Assembly (NCBI RefSeq): GCF_033439725.1
Contig: NW_026944386.1
Location: 2,108,001 to 2,172,000 of the forward strand
Length of the DNA: 64,000 nucleotides
Reading direction: 5' to 3'
Source of the DNA: Neurospora tetraspora
Taxonomy: Eukaryota; Ascomycota; Sordariomycetes; Sordariales; Sordariaceae
Positions 44,969 through 55,387 of this stretch are shown here, piece after piece. Each line of letters starts with the position of its first letter. Positions within the stretch are counted from its first letter, which is position 1. The notes below the pieces were generated by a model that saw only the letters and a list, made by a program, of their open reading frames with translations, was not told the DNA's origin and did no database searches. The position numbers and the translations under genes are program-made.

Positions 44969-46357
44969 ATGGCTGCTTTCGGAGGACGTATAACCGGCGG
45001 CTTGAGCATGAGCTCGCTCGCCCGGCATGGACTCTCAACCACATCGACCTCAGTTCGGCCATTAGGCTTCACACCAGCTACCCAACTGCGTCACAGGAGG
45101 AATAGTCCAGCCTCATCATCAGTCGTCCCTTCAACACGACGAACCTTTGTCAACGAAGCCGTCACCACCGTCGAGCAGCTTCTCCTCGCCGCCCAAACCA
45201 ACCTGCACATCCCCTGGTACATCCTCATCCCGGGCTTCGGCGCCACCATCAGCCTGATCTTCCGCGTTCCCGCCGCCAAGTACACCCAGCGGCTCGCTCA
45301 GCGCCGGTCCCTGCTCAAGCCCGTTCTGATGGCCTGGGGCCGGCGGCATTTCCAGGACGTCAACATCGCGAAGCAGGCCGATCCCGTCCGGAACGACTGG
45401 GAGCCGCAAGTCGAGATCATGAAGCGGATGGAGAAGACGAGCAAGAGGTTACTGAAGGAGTGGGGCGTGCAACCATGGAAGCAGTTCGTTCCGTTTCTGG
45501 CTTTTCCCGGTTGGCTGGTCGGTATAGAGGCTTTGAGGAGGTTGTGCAGCGGACCGGTCGGTTTGTTGGGTATGTTTTTGGGGCTTAGTAAGGATGGGAA
45601 GGCGGCGGCGGAGGCGACCTCGAAGGCGGCGGAGGTGGCACAAGGGACGACAGAGACGGTAGTATCAAAGGCAGCGGAAACCACACAACAAGCAGTGTCG
45701 CAAGTAACCGAAGCAACCACTACCGCCGTTGCCAACGCCGCCCAAACCATCACGGAAGCAACCACCGCCTCCGCAACCACCCCCATCGCCGACACCATCA
45801 ACCCCCTGACCGACATCCTCCCCGACTCCCTCTCCAACTATTTCCAAAACCCCCTCCCCACTTCCCTGGAAGGCTGCCTCTGGTTCCCCGACCTCATGGC
45901 CGCCGACCCTCTGCACATCCTCCCCTTCGTTCTCTCCTTCACCATGTTCGTCAACGTGATGCCGCGCAACCGGGAAGGCTGGCTTCGTCTCCTGAACCCA
46001 GGGACGGACGAGCTCAACCCAAACAACATTGGCGAGCACGCATCCAAGATCAAGCTCCAAAAGTCCGTAGGACTGCGGATGCAGAGGGCGCTGTTGCTGC
46101 TGACGCTGATCGTCGGGCCCGCGACCATCAACCTGCCGGCGGCGCTGCATCTGTACTGGATCACGACGAGTCTGACGAGCAACGCGATCACGAGCGTGGT
46201 GGCGGCCAAGATGCCGTTGCCGCCGTACCTGGGTCCGGCGAAGGGGAGGGGGGATGATCCGTATGTGAGGCCGAAGCTGCCGGGGTTGGATTGGGAGCCG
46301 GATCCCACGATCAAGAAGAAGGCGGTCTTGCGGCCCAGGTCAGGGGATGAAGTATAA
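44969..46357 (+). CDS. Cox18/Oxa2-type mitochondrial insertase
   Basis: A single exon of 462 residues. A Ser/Arg/Thr-rich presequence (about 1-55) is followed by the YidC/Oxa1 fold: HIPWYILIPGFGATISLIFR (first segment), RSLLKPVLMAWGRRH, then WKQFVPFLAFPGWLVGIEAL and LHILPFVLSFTMFVNV. The C-terminal part (INLPAALHLYWITTSLTSNA, MPLPPYLGP) is more like Cox18/Oxa2 than Oxa1; Oxa1 is the alternative. Cox18 exports the C-terminal domain of Cox2 across the inner membrane. An unusual Ala/Thr-rich segment (about 212-285, e.g. KAAETTQQAVSQVTEATTTA) interrupts the core between membrane segments and could form an amphipathic helix. Confidence 0.75.
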   Translation: MAAFGGRITGGLSMSSLARHGLSTTSTSVRPLGFTPATQLRHRRNSPASSSVVPSTRRTFVNEAVTTVEQLLLAAQTNLHIPWYILIPGFGATISLIFRVPAAKYTQRLAQRRSLLKPVLMAWGRRHFQDVNIAKQADPVRNDWEPQVEIMKRMEKTSKRLLKEWGVQPWKQFVPFLAFPGWLVGIEALRRLCSGPVGLLGMFLGLSKDGKAAAEATSKAAEVAQGTTETVVSKAAETTQQAVSQVTEATTTAVANAAQTITEATTASATTPIADTINPLTDILPDSLSNYFQNPLPTSLEGCLWFPDLMAADPLHILPFVLSFTMFVNVMPRNREGWLRLLNPGTDELNPNNIGEHASKIKLQKSVGLRMQRALLLLTLIVGPATINLPAALHLYWITTSLTSNAITSVVAAKMPLPPYLGPAKGRGDDPYVRPKLPGLDWEPDPTIKKKAVLRPRSGDEV

Positions 46358-46735
46358 CGGATTCTGTACTGCATGTATATATGTAGACATATGAGAGATA
46401 AGATACCTATGGATGGATGATGGATAAACTGGCTCTGAAGAGGCCAGATGGAAACTGTATAACTAACAAGACCAAGGAAAGAAAGTAAAAACTCCATAAA
46501 CGCCTTTCTCCCGTCTTTGATCCCTTCCATGCGACTTGGCAAAAACGGCAACAGCAACAGCAACATCAACAGCAACCACAAAACCAACCATTACAGGATT
46601 ATACCCTGTCCTCCGAGCCCTTCCCATTCCATGTTCATCATCAAAACATCATCAACAATCATACCTTTCCATGTCCCGTCTTTCCGCATCCTGCACCCTC
46701 TTTTTCGTACCATACCAAGTCATCACCCACACAGC
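46358..46735. other. Intergenic between convergent genes
   Basis: This is 3' flanking DNA of the Cox18-like and syntaxin genes. An AACAGC-rich tract lies near 46538-46580. No gene is seen. Confidence 0.5.
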
Positions 46736-47636
46736 CTAACCCAAGAACACCGCCAACAACACAATCGTCAAGATAACGCTCAAAATCAACAACAAACAGC
46801 ACGCCTTGCCCCTCGCATTCTTCTGATACCTCGCCGCGCTCCTCAACTCCCTATCCGCCCCCGCCGTATCATCCCTCACATTCTCCACATTATTCGCAAT
46901 CGTATCCAACATCTCGCCCTGCTCGCTGACGATCTGCGCCACCTGCTGGAACAGCACATTCAAATCACCAACACCCTGCTCGATATTGCGAATCTCCTCC
47001 TCGCGCTCCAGGATGAGCGCATCCTGGAAGTCGACGTCGGATTGCGGCGCGAGGTGGGTGAGTTCTTGTTCCTGATGTTGGAGCAGCTGGGGTTCGTCGA
47101 GCAACGGGTGCGACGAGTGCGAAGGGTCGGTGGCGTCGATCACGGAGCGGGCGGCGGTTACCGAGGCTTTTTGCTTGTCGAGGGCGGTGCGCTGGAGGGA
47201 TTGGAATTCGGAGAGGGAGGACTGGAATTCGCGGGAGAGTTTTTGTTGCATGTATTTTTGGGTGGGCTAGTTTGTGTGTGTGTTAGTCTACAGTCTGGCG
47301 CTTGGCAATGGAGGGGAAGAGGAGTGATAAGAGAGGGTAGCATACAGTGACATCTTCCCATGTTTGAACCTTCTTGACGCCCTCGCCAACTTCCTTGAAC
47401 AGGTCGCGCGACTCCTCGATCAGCTCGTGGACTCGTTCCCGAACCCGCGGGGTGTCACGCCGTGTGCCGAGGTGGCTGACTTCGCCTTGGAGTCGCTGGT
47501 TGTTCCCGTTGAGCCTGAAGAGCTTGTTCATCAAATCTTGGGAGAGGCGCTGGAACTCGGGGTCATCGGTATACTGGCCGCCGCCGGTATTGCGACGGCG
47601 CCCTGCCTCGAGGGAGGAGAGCTGATCGAATGACAT
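46736..47636 (-). CDS. Pep12-type endosomal/vacuolar syntaxin
   Basis: Exon 1 is 47636-47346 and exon 2 is 47266-46736. The 79-nt intron has GTATGC, ACTAAC and ACTAG, and the product is 273 residues. It is a Qa-SNARE: an N-terminal Habc-like helical region (FQRLSQDLMNKLFRLNGNNQ), a SNARE helix with the central Gln (EEEIRNIEQGVGDLNVLFQQ, then VSEQGEMLDTIANNVENV), and a C-terminal membrane anchor (CLLLILSVILTIVLLAVFLG). The sequence resembles the Pep12/syntaxin-7 group of endosome and vacuole fusion. Vam3 is a possible alternative. The 5' leader contains a hexanucleotide microsatellite. Confidence 0.9.
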
Positions 47637-48376
47637 GGTTGCTGGTGGTTGTGGTTGTGGTTGTGGTTGTGGTTGTGGTTGTGGTTGTGGTTCTGGTGAT
47701 GTCTTATCGGTGCCTGATGTGATACGGAGTGATTGTCGTCGGTAGGATGAGTTTTGGTATATATCTGGTTCTTCAAGCGAAGGGAGTTGACAGGCCCTAT
47801 GTAAAAGCGAGCGATTGTTGGTGCCTATTTGTTGATGATGTTATCGTCAACAGGCGGTGGTCGAAGGTTGGTTGTAGGTTGAAGCGAAATGTGACTTTTG
47901 ACTTGTGATCTGGGACGACAGTGGTCGCAAGTGGTTGCATTGATTACGTTGCCCAACCCTCAGTCGCTGTCCCGCAGTGGTTGCTGTGCGCTGTCAGCCT
48001 CCACTGTCAGTTCTGGCCAAGACCATCCTGTCCAAAGCTTCGGCTTGGCTTAAAAGACGTAATGTGGGTATTCTGACCAATCATGTTAGCCCGTGTGGAT
48101 CCAAGGAGAGTGACAGGCTGACAGCAGCGCGTCGTGTTTGGGGAACTGGAAGCTTCAGTCCAGCGCGGCAGGCAGGCCCACCCCGTTTTTTTATTTACAA
48201 CTCAACACATTGAACCTGAAGCTACACCAAGATCCGATCGGGCTCGACCACAGCTCGATTTTGATTTGAGCCAGTCTCCCCTCCCCGTCCTCCTCCACAC
48301 GCGCACCCTTTCTTCCAGACACCATCCACACGCAAACCATCAACGACGGCGGGACTGTCGACAATGCGCTGTGAAG
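47637..48376. promoter_or_regulatory. Divergent promoter, syntaxin / ndc1
   Basis: This is the 740-nt space between opposite start codons, including the (GGTTGT)n leader repeat and a pyrimidine-rich ndc1 leader (about 48270-48376). An open frame extends upstream of the ndc1 ATG to 48134 but reads as leader. Confidence 0.5.
47645..47693. repeat. (GTGGTT)n microsatellite in syntaxin 5' leader
   Basis: About seven to eight copies of a GTGGTT hexamer. On the syntaxin mRNA strand they read as a CAACCA-rich leader ending about ten bases before the ATG. Confidence 0.9.
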
Positions 48377-50425
48377 ATGGCGCCCGCATCTGTTAGACGA
48401 CCGCCTTACAAGGACTTCCTCCAGCCCGCGCTCCATCGCCGTTTTAGTACCACGGCCTTGATCCTGCTCGCTATCGCATATGTATATGCCATTGGTCTGG
48501 CCAGATGGAACTCTTGTAAGTTACCTTGGCAGATTGGATACCTATACTCTTCTCATCCGAATCTACCTCACGCGCAAGCAATTAACCATGATGCTCTCCA
48601 TCTAGTCCTCTGGTCTTGGTTTCCCATCGGCCCAACCGGTATCCGTGCCGCCTTCCTCTGGTTCTCCGGCTCGCTCATCCTCATCCTGCGCATCGCACAG
48701 TACCATCCCGGCTACCGAACATCCGACTCGGCTTACGATACCTTCCTTAAGCATTACCGCAACTTCTCGACCTTGGAGACCATCGTGACGTATGTCTTCT
48801 CCGCCTGGCTCTTTGCCCAAGTCTACCTGTTCTCCCGGCCTAAGGACTCTGGGTTGGAATGGGTTACCTACCTTTCGTACGATAGACAGAGGCTGAACGA
48901 GAAGGCTGTCGCATTCACCACCCATTTTGCGATCCTCGGCGCCTACATGGCCATCAGACATCTGTGGTTGGACACCGACCGGCTCCTCTTGGGCGTTGCC
49001 AAGCCTTCGGAGGCGGCCGTCCAAAACAATAGCAGTGATGTCGGCACCCTGATGAAGAAGTTCTGGGGCGAGATGCCTACCATCTTCTCGCAGTCACTCC
49101 ATGAGACGGTTGCCAGCGCGATATTGACTTTCGTCATCTACCCGTTGTTCCTGCGCAAGGCGGTCTGGCGGCTGTCGCTCTTCTTCTTCCGCCCATTCTT
49201 CAACCTTCCAAAGACGAATTATGTGCCATATTCGTGGCCGGTCTCCTTCAGCAGTCTCATTTCAATGGTCCTGGCTAGCATCATGCTCCTGATCGTTTGG
49301 ATTGCTGGTAACACTGCGTTTACCATGTTCATGGTCAAGGAACCGACCAAGGATCAACGTCCTTTCACCTCCGGATCCAAGGATCCCAATGGCAGTCTCT
49401 TGAACGGACTCAAGCACAAGAAGTTGTTTTACAGGGTATGTTTCCTTTGTCGTCCACGTTGTCACGTACCTAATTGCTAACGGTCAATCAAGTGCTTCGC
49501 CATGTGGGAGTTGGCTCTGATCGCCCGCGATTTCCCGGAAAGACGCAAAGCCATCTACGAAGACATCGACCGAAAGGACGGACCGGCGTGGTCGCAGGTC
49601 TGCTCCATTTGCCTCGACGTTTTGAAGAGCCTTGAGACGAACATTGGCAACTATGGAAAGGCTCCTGAGCCCGTGTCTGCTCCAGTGGCACAGCCTGTCG
49701 AGGAAAAGGTTCGAACTGCTCCGCCTTTGAAGGAGGATCCGATTTACCTGGGAGGCCCTGCCAGGAGGCGAAACTTCCGGTCTGAGGTTGAGAAGGTAGT
49801 TACTCAGGTTGCCGTTGCTCCTGGTCAAGAATCCCACCTCAGCCCGTTTGCGAAGAGGATCGTGGACGCGGCGAAGCATCAACTCCTCGAAGTCCAAAAG
49901 GCCGCCACTGGAACCGACGATACTGCCAGCCTCGTCAGGAGTTATGCTTTGAAGGGACTCCGCAAGTGGGTGGGAATTCCATTCCGCCAGGAGTACCGGA
50001 GAAGGATAACCCATGCAGTTCTCGGAGGCCCGTACGGCGAGCCCAGCCTCTACATCAACGCAGCCTACGCCCTTAGCATGCTCACAAGCCACAGTTTGCA
50101 GGAGGACAAATATGGCAACGTGCAGAGGGATATCGCGACGATTATCCGGACATTGACGAATGTGACCAAGAGGCTGGAGAGGTTCAAGGAAGGCTTCGAG
50201 GTCCACTGGACGGACGTTGAGGCTGTCAAGGAGTGCCCTGAGGTGGATGCTATTCTGGAGGCCTTGAGGGAAGCTTTGAGCACGCTCATTGTCGAGTTTG
50301 GTCCGTATGCGCGGGATTTGAGGCTGACGTTGACGGATATGCGCTTGGCCAGGGAGGCTGCGAATTTTCCGGAGCCGCAGCCGAGGATGGACGATCTGCT
50401 AGACCTGAGCCAGTGGAAGAGGTGA
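48377..50425 (+). CDS. ndc1: Ndc1 nuclear pore/spindle pole body membrane protein
   Basis: Exons 48377-48515, 48606-49435 and 49493-50425 give 633 residues. Ndc1 anchors nuclear pores and the spindle pole body in the nuclear envelope. The start MAPASVRRPPYKDFLQPALH precedes six hydrophobic segments in the N-terminal half (among them ALILLAIAYVYAIGL, AAFLWFSGSLILILRI, ASAILTFVIYPLFLRK, ISMVLASIMLLIVWIAGNTA), with the motif WNSFLWSWFPIGPTGIR formed across intron 1. The C-terminal half is soluble and helical (MWELALIARDFPERRKAIYE; SLYINAAYALSMLTSHSLQE). Intron 1 is 90 nt, a multiple of three and free of stops; its removal is inferred from GTAAGT/CATCTAG and family similarity. Confidence 0.9.
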
Positions 50426-51132
50426 CGAAAATATGTTTAGATGTGATTACTGAAGCATATTGTATGAATAAGCGCACACACACGGAGTAGGGGGTTTTGC
50501 TTAAAAGGAAAATAGGGAGAAAAGCTGTTTCATGTTATGGATTGTTGATGTTGTATGATACCTCAATGAGCGTACGGTAGTGGTGCTACACACAAATAGA
50601 TTGTTTACTTGCAGCGGTGTTCCCCCCTGAACGATCAAGCCATGCAGGGGCTCGGTACGTAATGGTGCGGCTGTGCAGGGATGAGCGAGCCGGCGGGAAA
50701 TGAGGTCACACGTGCCATGATCCACGTAGTTCGCTTGAGAAGCTAGCTCCTTGTTCTCCATCGCCGGCGATCGCCGGTCCTGTTCCTGCATCTTTCAAGG
50801 TTCTCCTTTGTTTCGTGGTTTCCGCTCCCGAGTTGATTTGTTTTCTTTCTTGACTTTCGAACTTCATCGGCATCATCGCAACTCCTCCAATGTCCTAACC
50901 CTCCCGACTTGCGGCTCTTTTTCCTCGGTCCCGAATCATCGCATTCCAGTCCTGCGCCGCCATGACACTCCCCGACGCCCAACATTCTTCTGTCGCAAGT
51001 TACGAGCTCCTTCTGGAAACAGCGGCAGCTTGGACCTCAACAACGGTCAGCTGTAATAGCTTCTCTACATTTGCCTCTTCTGGCAAGTGATTCGAATATC
51101 CGGCTGCGATCTCGAGAACATAAGACCAAAGA
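50426..51132. promoter_or_regulatory. ndc1 3' flank and dlt1 promoter
   Basis: This is a 707-nt space without a supported gene. A CGCCGGCGATCGCCGG palindrome-like stretch lies near 50761-50776. Confidence 0.5.
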
Positions 51133-53115
51133 ATGAAGTCGGCCGTCTCCATCATCGCCCACTTCCTCTACAAACTCGTCTACTACTTCATCTATCTCGT
51201 CCTTCTCGCCTTTCTCATTGTCAGTCCTATCGACTTAATCCGCCAGGCCATCATCACCAAGCAGAACTACAGCATCCTTATTGTTGCGCTCTGCTACCTC
51301 GTCACCATCCTCATCATTGTCTTCATCTACGCCACTCGACTGTACTACAACAAAGCGGTGCTCGACTCGATTCCCAAGTCATGGGTTCCTATAGAGAAGG
51401 GCGACGTGCTCCGCGATGTCAGACAGTTGATCGTTGCCGGGCTCAGCAGGAGCGCCGCCATTGCGTATGAAGCGAGACCAAGGTTGCCTTTACCTTCGCC
51501 CCTAGCTGCTCCCGGTGCGCCGCATCCTACATCGCAAAGGCAAGAGATGGAAAGGAATGATAATGAAGGGCAAGATGGAGAACCACAGCAAGAGCATAGT
51601 GGATGGATAGCCACGGCGGCGAAGGAAGCCTCGAAAGAAGCTGCCGACAGATTCACTGGGAAACGGTCCCGCTGGAAACCGAAAGTGCGTAGGGGAATCA
51701 GCGCGGACACCATCGAGGGTCGGGAATCCGAACATAATTCGACAACCACACGCCCATCGGGCCATGACGAGCCGGTGAGCATCAACATTGTCGCACCGCG
51801 TGGAGGACCCCATATCTGGGGCGAAATCGAACACCCCGGCTGGGCCTCGCCCACTTCTCCGGATCTCGCGAATGTGCAGTACGATGCAGTCATAAGCGAA
51901 CTGCCGAATTTGATCGAGGCCAAGGCTATCACCCTTGCGCCGCCGGACCGGACATCCGAAGGCGGGGGAGGCGAGGGAGAAGCAGGGAGGATGGACCCGC
52001 CGCTATTGGACCCGGATGCTGTGGCGCTGCTACAGCGACATGAGAGCATGGGACTCCGCGAGTATCTGACCAGTTTGACGGAGCTCGGCGTGGTAGCACC
52101 ATCAGAGGCCCTGAGTGAATTTATCAAACTGTATGAGCGCGCTCGGTACTCAACTCGGCCGGTTTCGATTGACGAGTTCAGACGGTTGATGCATGTCTTT
52201 GCGGAAGTGCTGAGAGGCATGAGACCGCTTGACCCGGTGGTATTGGACGAAATTGTCGGAGAGTATGAGGATGATGGGGCTGAAGACAATGATTCGGAAA
52301 ATGCTCGTGACAAGGGCACCGAAGGGGACGGCAGTAACGATCGCCGTTTCTTGTCTCCCTACTCTCAGAAACAGCAACAACCATCACCTCGCTCCTTTTA
52401 CGAAAGCGACATCGACAACGATGCACCCAGGCGTAGTTATTCGTCCGGCGATTTACGCAGGGACAGCGATGGCAGTAGCATGTACCACGGTCAACGTGCC
52501 CATCAACAACAGCAACCACCCAGAACCCCCACACCCAAAACGCCCAAAAGAAGAAAAAGAAAAGCCAAATACACCACAGCCGCCAACCCGTCAGACCCAG
52601 GCCCAAGCGACGCCAACCCCCTCCGAGGCCTAAATCACCTAACCCGGCAACAAACCAATTCCTCCTACTTCTCTTCTTCCTCCTCCCTCAGAAGCACCCA
52701 CACCCACAACCACCTCCGCCCCGAAACAGCAAAAACAGCAAAAACCCATTTCAGCAGTCGCAGTCATCCTCATCACCATCAACGCTCCGCGAACCGCAAC
52801 TCCTCAGGCACTTACTCGACCACGTACTCTTGGCAGCAACAACAGAGACAGTTTCGTACGGCGCCGACTACGCCTAGGAGCGTGGCGATGACGGCGGGGA
52901 CCACGGGTCTGTATAGGGCGGGGACGAATGGTACGGGGATCAGTAATGGGGGGGTTTCGCAGTTGTCGTTGGCTTCGTCTTCTGGAAGTGGGAGGAGTGC
53001 AAGGAGTGCAAGGAGTGGAGGAACTAGTGGTAGTAGTGGGAGTGTGATTAGACTAGCGGGGAGGGGGGATCAGACGGATTTGCCGTATGTTTTGATGCCT
53101 GCTGCTAGTATTTGA
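51133..53115 (+). CDS. dlt1: Dlt1-like membrane protein (defect at low temperature)
   Basis: A single exon of 660 residues. Two closely spaced membrane segments at the N-terminus (IIAHFLYKLVYYFIYLVLLA; ILIVALCYLVTILIIVFIYA) and the motif following them (RLYYNKAVLDSIPKSWVPIE, then GLSRSAAIAYEARPR) match the fungal Dlt1 family, named for yeast cold-sensitivity and of unknown biochemical role. The conserved cytosolic part continues through LREYLTSLTELGVVAPSEAL to about residue 370. The C-terminal 300 residues are disordered, rich in Ser, Gln, Pro and Gly, and longer than in yeast. Exact function is unknown. Confidence 0.88.
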   Translation: MKSAVSIIAHFLYKLVYYFIYLVLLAFLIVSPIDLIRQAIITKQNYSILIVALCYLVTILIIVFIYATRLYYNKAVLDSIPKSWVPIEKGDVLRDVRQLIVAGLSRSAAIAYEARPRLPLPSPLAAPGAPHPTSQRQEMERNDNEGQDGEPQQEHSGWIATAAKEASKEAADRFTGKRSRWKPKVRRGISADTIEGRESEHNSTTTRPSGHDEPVSINIVAPRGGPHIWGEIEHPGWASPTSPDLANVQYDAVISELPNLIEAKAITLAPPDRTSEGGGGEGEAGRMDPPLLDPDAVALLQRHESMGLREYLTSLTELGVVAPSEALSEFIKLYERARYSTRPVSIDEFRRLMHVFAEVLRGMRPLDPVVLDEIVGEYEDDGAEDNDSENARDKGTEGDGSNDRRFLSPYSQKQQQPSPRSFYESDIDNDAPRRSYSSGDLRRDSDGSSMYHGQRAHQQQQPPRTPTPKTPKRRKRKAKYTTAANPSDPGPSDANPLRGLNHLTRQQTNSSYFSSSSSLRSTHTHNHLRPETAKTAKTHFSSRSHPHHHQRSANRNSSGTYSTTYSWQQQQRQFRTAPTTPRSVAMTAGTTGLYRAGTNGTGISNGGVSQLSLASSSGSGRSARSARSGGTSGSSGSVIRLAGRGDQTDLPYVLMPAASI

Positions 53116-53604
53116 GTCGGGCTTTTAGTTTAGTGCTGGTGACGAGGGGAGGGGAGGGAACCGTGTTGGGCAGAAGGAGCAGGAGAAGGAGCAGGAGTAT
53201 AGAACATGACATGATGCTGGCGACAGCTTGATTGAGCGAGACGCATGGATGGCATGAGAGGGGAGTTCGTCGGGAGTTATTATACCCATTCTTATGGCTT
53301 AGTGTCTAATTTTAATCATTACTGAAGCCCGTTAATGTCCTCGTTTTACTGTCACAGTGATGTTTTTGTGCGGTTTTCTCTCTTGCCTTAAACGTGCTAG
53401 AATAGCCAGAGACTAGTCTAGCTACCGATGCAAAGGAGCATTTAAATGAAGTGAATCTCGAAAGTTGCGTATCATCCATCCGGTCGAGGAAGCTGTTGGT
53501 TAGTTTAGAATAGTAGAATCGTACGGGGATGCGAGCTCGGGCCGTTTTGTAGCTAGACTAGATAAGATCCAGATCAAAGCTCCTCTCCTAACACAAGTAA
53601 CATC

Positions 53605-53678
53605 GGTCCGATGGTGTAGTTGGTTATCACGTCAGTCTAACACACTGAAGGTCCCCAGATCGAGCCTGGGTCGGATCA
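53605..53678 (+). tRNA. tRNA-Val (anticodon AAC)
   Basis: A 74-nt cloverleaf without intron. The acceptor stem GGTCCGA pairs with TCGGATC (one G-T pair) and the discriminator is A. The anticodon stem TCAGT/ACTGA is perfect and closes the loop CTAACAC, so the anticodon is AAC (reads GTT, and by inosine GTC and GTA). The T arm is CCCAG-ATCGAGC-CTGGG. The A box (TGGTGTAGTTGG) and B box are inside the gene. TTTT follows six bases downstream. Confidence 0.96.
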
Positions 53679-53683
53679 TCTTC

Positions 53684-53698
53684 TTTTGCAATTTTTTT
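53684..53698 (+). terminator. Pol III terminator of tRNA-Val
   Basis: Four T (53684-53687) followed by a run of seven T (53692-53698) lie shortly after the tRNA 3' end, as expected for Pol III termination. Confidence 0.85.
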
Positions 53699-54106
53699 CT
53701 CTCACATTCTCACACTTTCTTCACACTTTTGTTTTGTCGGTTTGGTTTATCCCCTTTTTTTTCTTCTTTTTTTTTTTTTTTTTTCGCTTTTCTCGACCCT
53801 CTCTCATCTTTTCGTTTTCTTTTCGCTCCCTCATCTTTCTAACACACTTAGTTCTGTCATTTTGTCACAAAACACTCACTCTATTTATCGCGGGCGCGAT
53901 ATCGGTCCTGCTCAATGGAAAAAAATGCAAACACCCGCTACTAATTCTCCTGCTCATTTCACGTAACACGCAGAGGGAGGCACTACGCTTGTTCTCAAGT
54001 CATGGAATTGTCTAGGTCGGAAAAAAAGTAATATTAAACAAGAAAGGGGAACTCAAACAACAACCAACCACCACCCCGCCTTCATAATCCCACCCCAAAA
54101 AAAACC

Positions 54107-55387
54107 TCAACGTCCTCCTCCCCTAACCGTCGTCCCCCCTCCCCTCCTCGTACTCGTCCCATACGCACTACCGGTATTACTCCCATAATACCCCCCTTCA
54201 TCATCCGAATACGCCGGCGTATCAATACTACTTCCACCATGTCGACTCCTACTCCTTCTATCCCTATCAAACCCATCCCCATCCCCACCCCTATCTCTCA
54301 GCTCGCGATACCCTCCCCGTTCCCTCGCCCTCCGTTCTTCCTGTTCCACCCTCTTCTTTTCTTCAAACTTCTTCTCAATCACATTCGCTCCCAAGCCACC
54401 CACCGCTGCGCCGACGATGGTCGATATCAGCGCTGCTTTGCGCTCCCTTTCTTCTTCTTTCCTGCTTCTTGAGCTGTGCCCGCCGTGGGATTTAGATTTA
54501 TGGCTGACTGCGTGTTCGGTTGCTTCCCGAGCAGCTAACCCACCGACGATGGCGCCTAGGACGCCTACACCCAAAGCAGCGGTGGAGGGGGAGAAGAGGT
54601 CTTTTGCTTTGTTGCGGAGTGGGGGCGAAGGGGAACGTCTGGAGCGAGAGCGGGAGGGAGAACGTCTTGAGCGGGTGGAGCGGGAAGGGGAGGAGCGCCG
54701 CCGACGGGGGTAGTCGGAGTCGTATTCGTCGGTGGTGTAGATGCTGCGAGCGCCACCGCGAGAACGGGAACGCGAGCGGGAGAGGTCTCGGCTGACACGG
54801 CTGTCCCGGCTGGGAGAGCGCGCCCGGCGGGCATTATCGGAGACGGCGAGGGCTTGAGCAGCTCGCTCGGGGTCACGAAGTTCCGGGCCGCCGTAGATTT
54901 TCGTTTCGCGGACGATGTGTCGCTCGCGGGTCCCGGGGGCTGGGGCTGGGGCTGAGGCTGATGCTAGGGTTGGGCCGCGGGATCGGCTTCTGCTTCTGCT
55001 GACGCTGATGTTGGATCGCGCTGCGGAGTGGGGACCGGTGCCAGTGCCGGAGCCACGCTCCCAAGAGCGATCTCTCCCTCGGAGCGGAGCGCCATTTCTG
55101 TGGTCTCGATCTCGGTCGTCGTCGTAGGCGTACCCAGGCCCAGTCCCTCCGGTGCGGCTAGGGATAGGGGGAGAAAGTGGTGGGGAGGGAACAGGTGGTG
55201 GTGGTTGATGTGCTGTTGCTGTTGATGGGATGGCGCCGCTGGCGTATGGACGGGGAACCCGGCCGGGGCCGGAGATGAAATCGGGTGAGTAATCCCTGTC
55301 TCGACCGGAGTGGTGAGAGCGGGTTGGAGAGGAGGAACGGCGGCCGCGGTGGTCGCGCTCGTCTTGTTTGTCCATGAAGCGGACCAT
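54107..55387 (-). CDS. RS-rich protein with two glycine-zipper segments
   Basis: A single exon of 426 residues from the ATG giving MVRFMDKQDERDHRGRR. The frame upstream is open but leader-like, and MDKQ four residues later is an alternative start. Asp/Arg-, Ser/Arg- and Pro-rich disorder occupies most of it, with Ser-Arg dipeptide runs (SRSRSRSRG) in the middle. Two short hydrophobic Gly-rich helices stand near residues 290-310 and 340-360 (AALGVGVLGAIVGGLAAREA; ALISTIVGAAVGGLGANVIE), with GxxxG spacing typical of helix packing in membranes. Proteins of this type are common in filamentous ascomycetes and uncharacterised. RNA-binding or a membrane-associated role could each be argued; neither is shown. 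Confidence 0.8.
   Translation of the reverse strand: MVRFMDKQDERDHRGRRSSSPTRSHHSGRDRDYSPDFISGPGRVPRPYASGAIPSTATAHQPPPPVPSPPLSPPIPSRTGGTGPGYAYDDDRDRDHRNGAPLRGRDRSWERGSGTGTGPHSAARSNISVSRSRSRSRGPTLASASAPAPAPGTRERHIVRETKIYGGPELRDPERAAQALAVSDNARRARSPSRDSRVSRDLSRSRSRSRGGARSIYTTDEYDSDYPRRRRSSPSRSTRSRRSPSRSRSRRSPSPPLRNKAKDLFSPSTAALGVGVLGAIVGGLAAREATEHAVSHKSKSHGGHSSRSRKEEERERKAALISTIVGAAVGGLGANVIEKKFEEKKRVEQEERRARERGGYRELRDRGGDGDGFDRDRRSRSRHGGSSIDTPAYSDDEGGYYGSNTGSAYGTSTRRGGGTTVRGGGR

Larger units (their letters stand above)
53116..54106. other. Intergenic with tRNA and T-rich tract
   Basis: Apart from the tRNA-Val at 53605-53678 the stretch holds a long T-rich tract (about 53749-53785) and pyrimidine-rich sequence. 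No protein gene is seen. Confidence 0.6.

Noticed and set aside
51345-52319. 324-codon minus-strand ORF opposite dlt1
   Set aside because: It is a Ser-rich antisense shadow of the dlt1 coding region.
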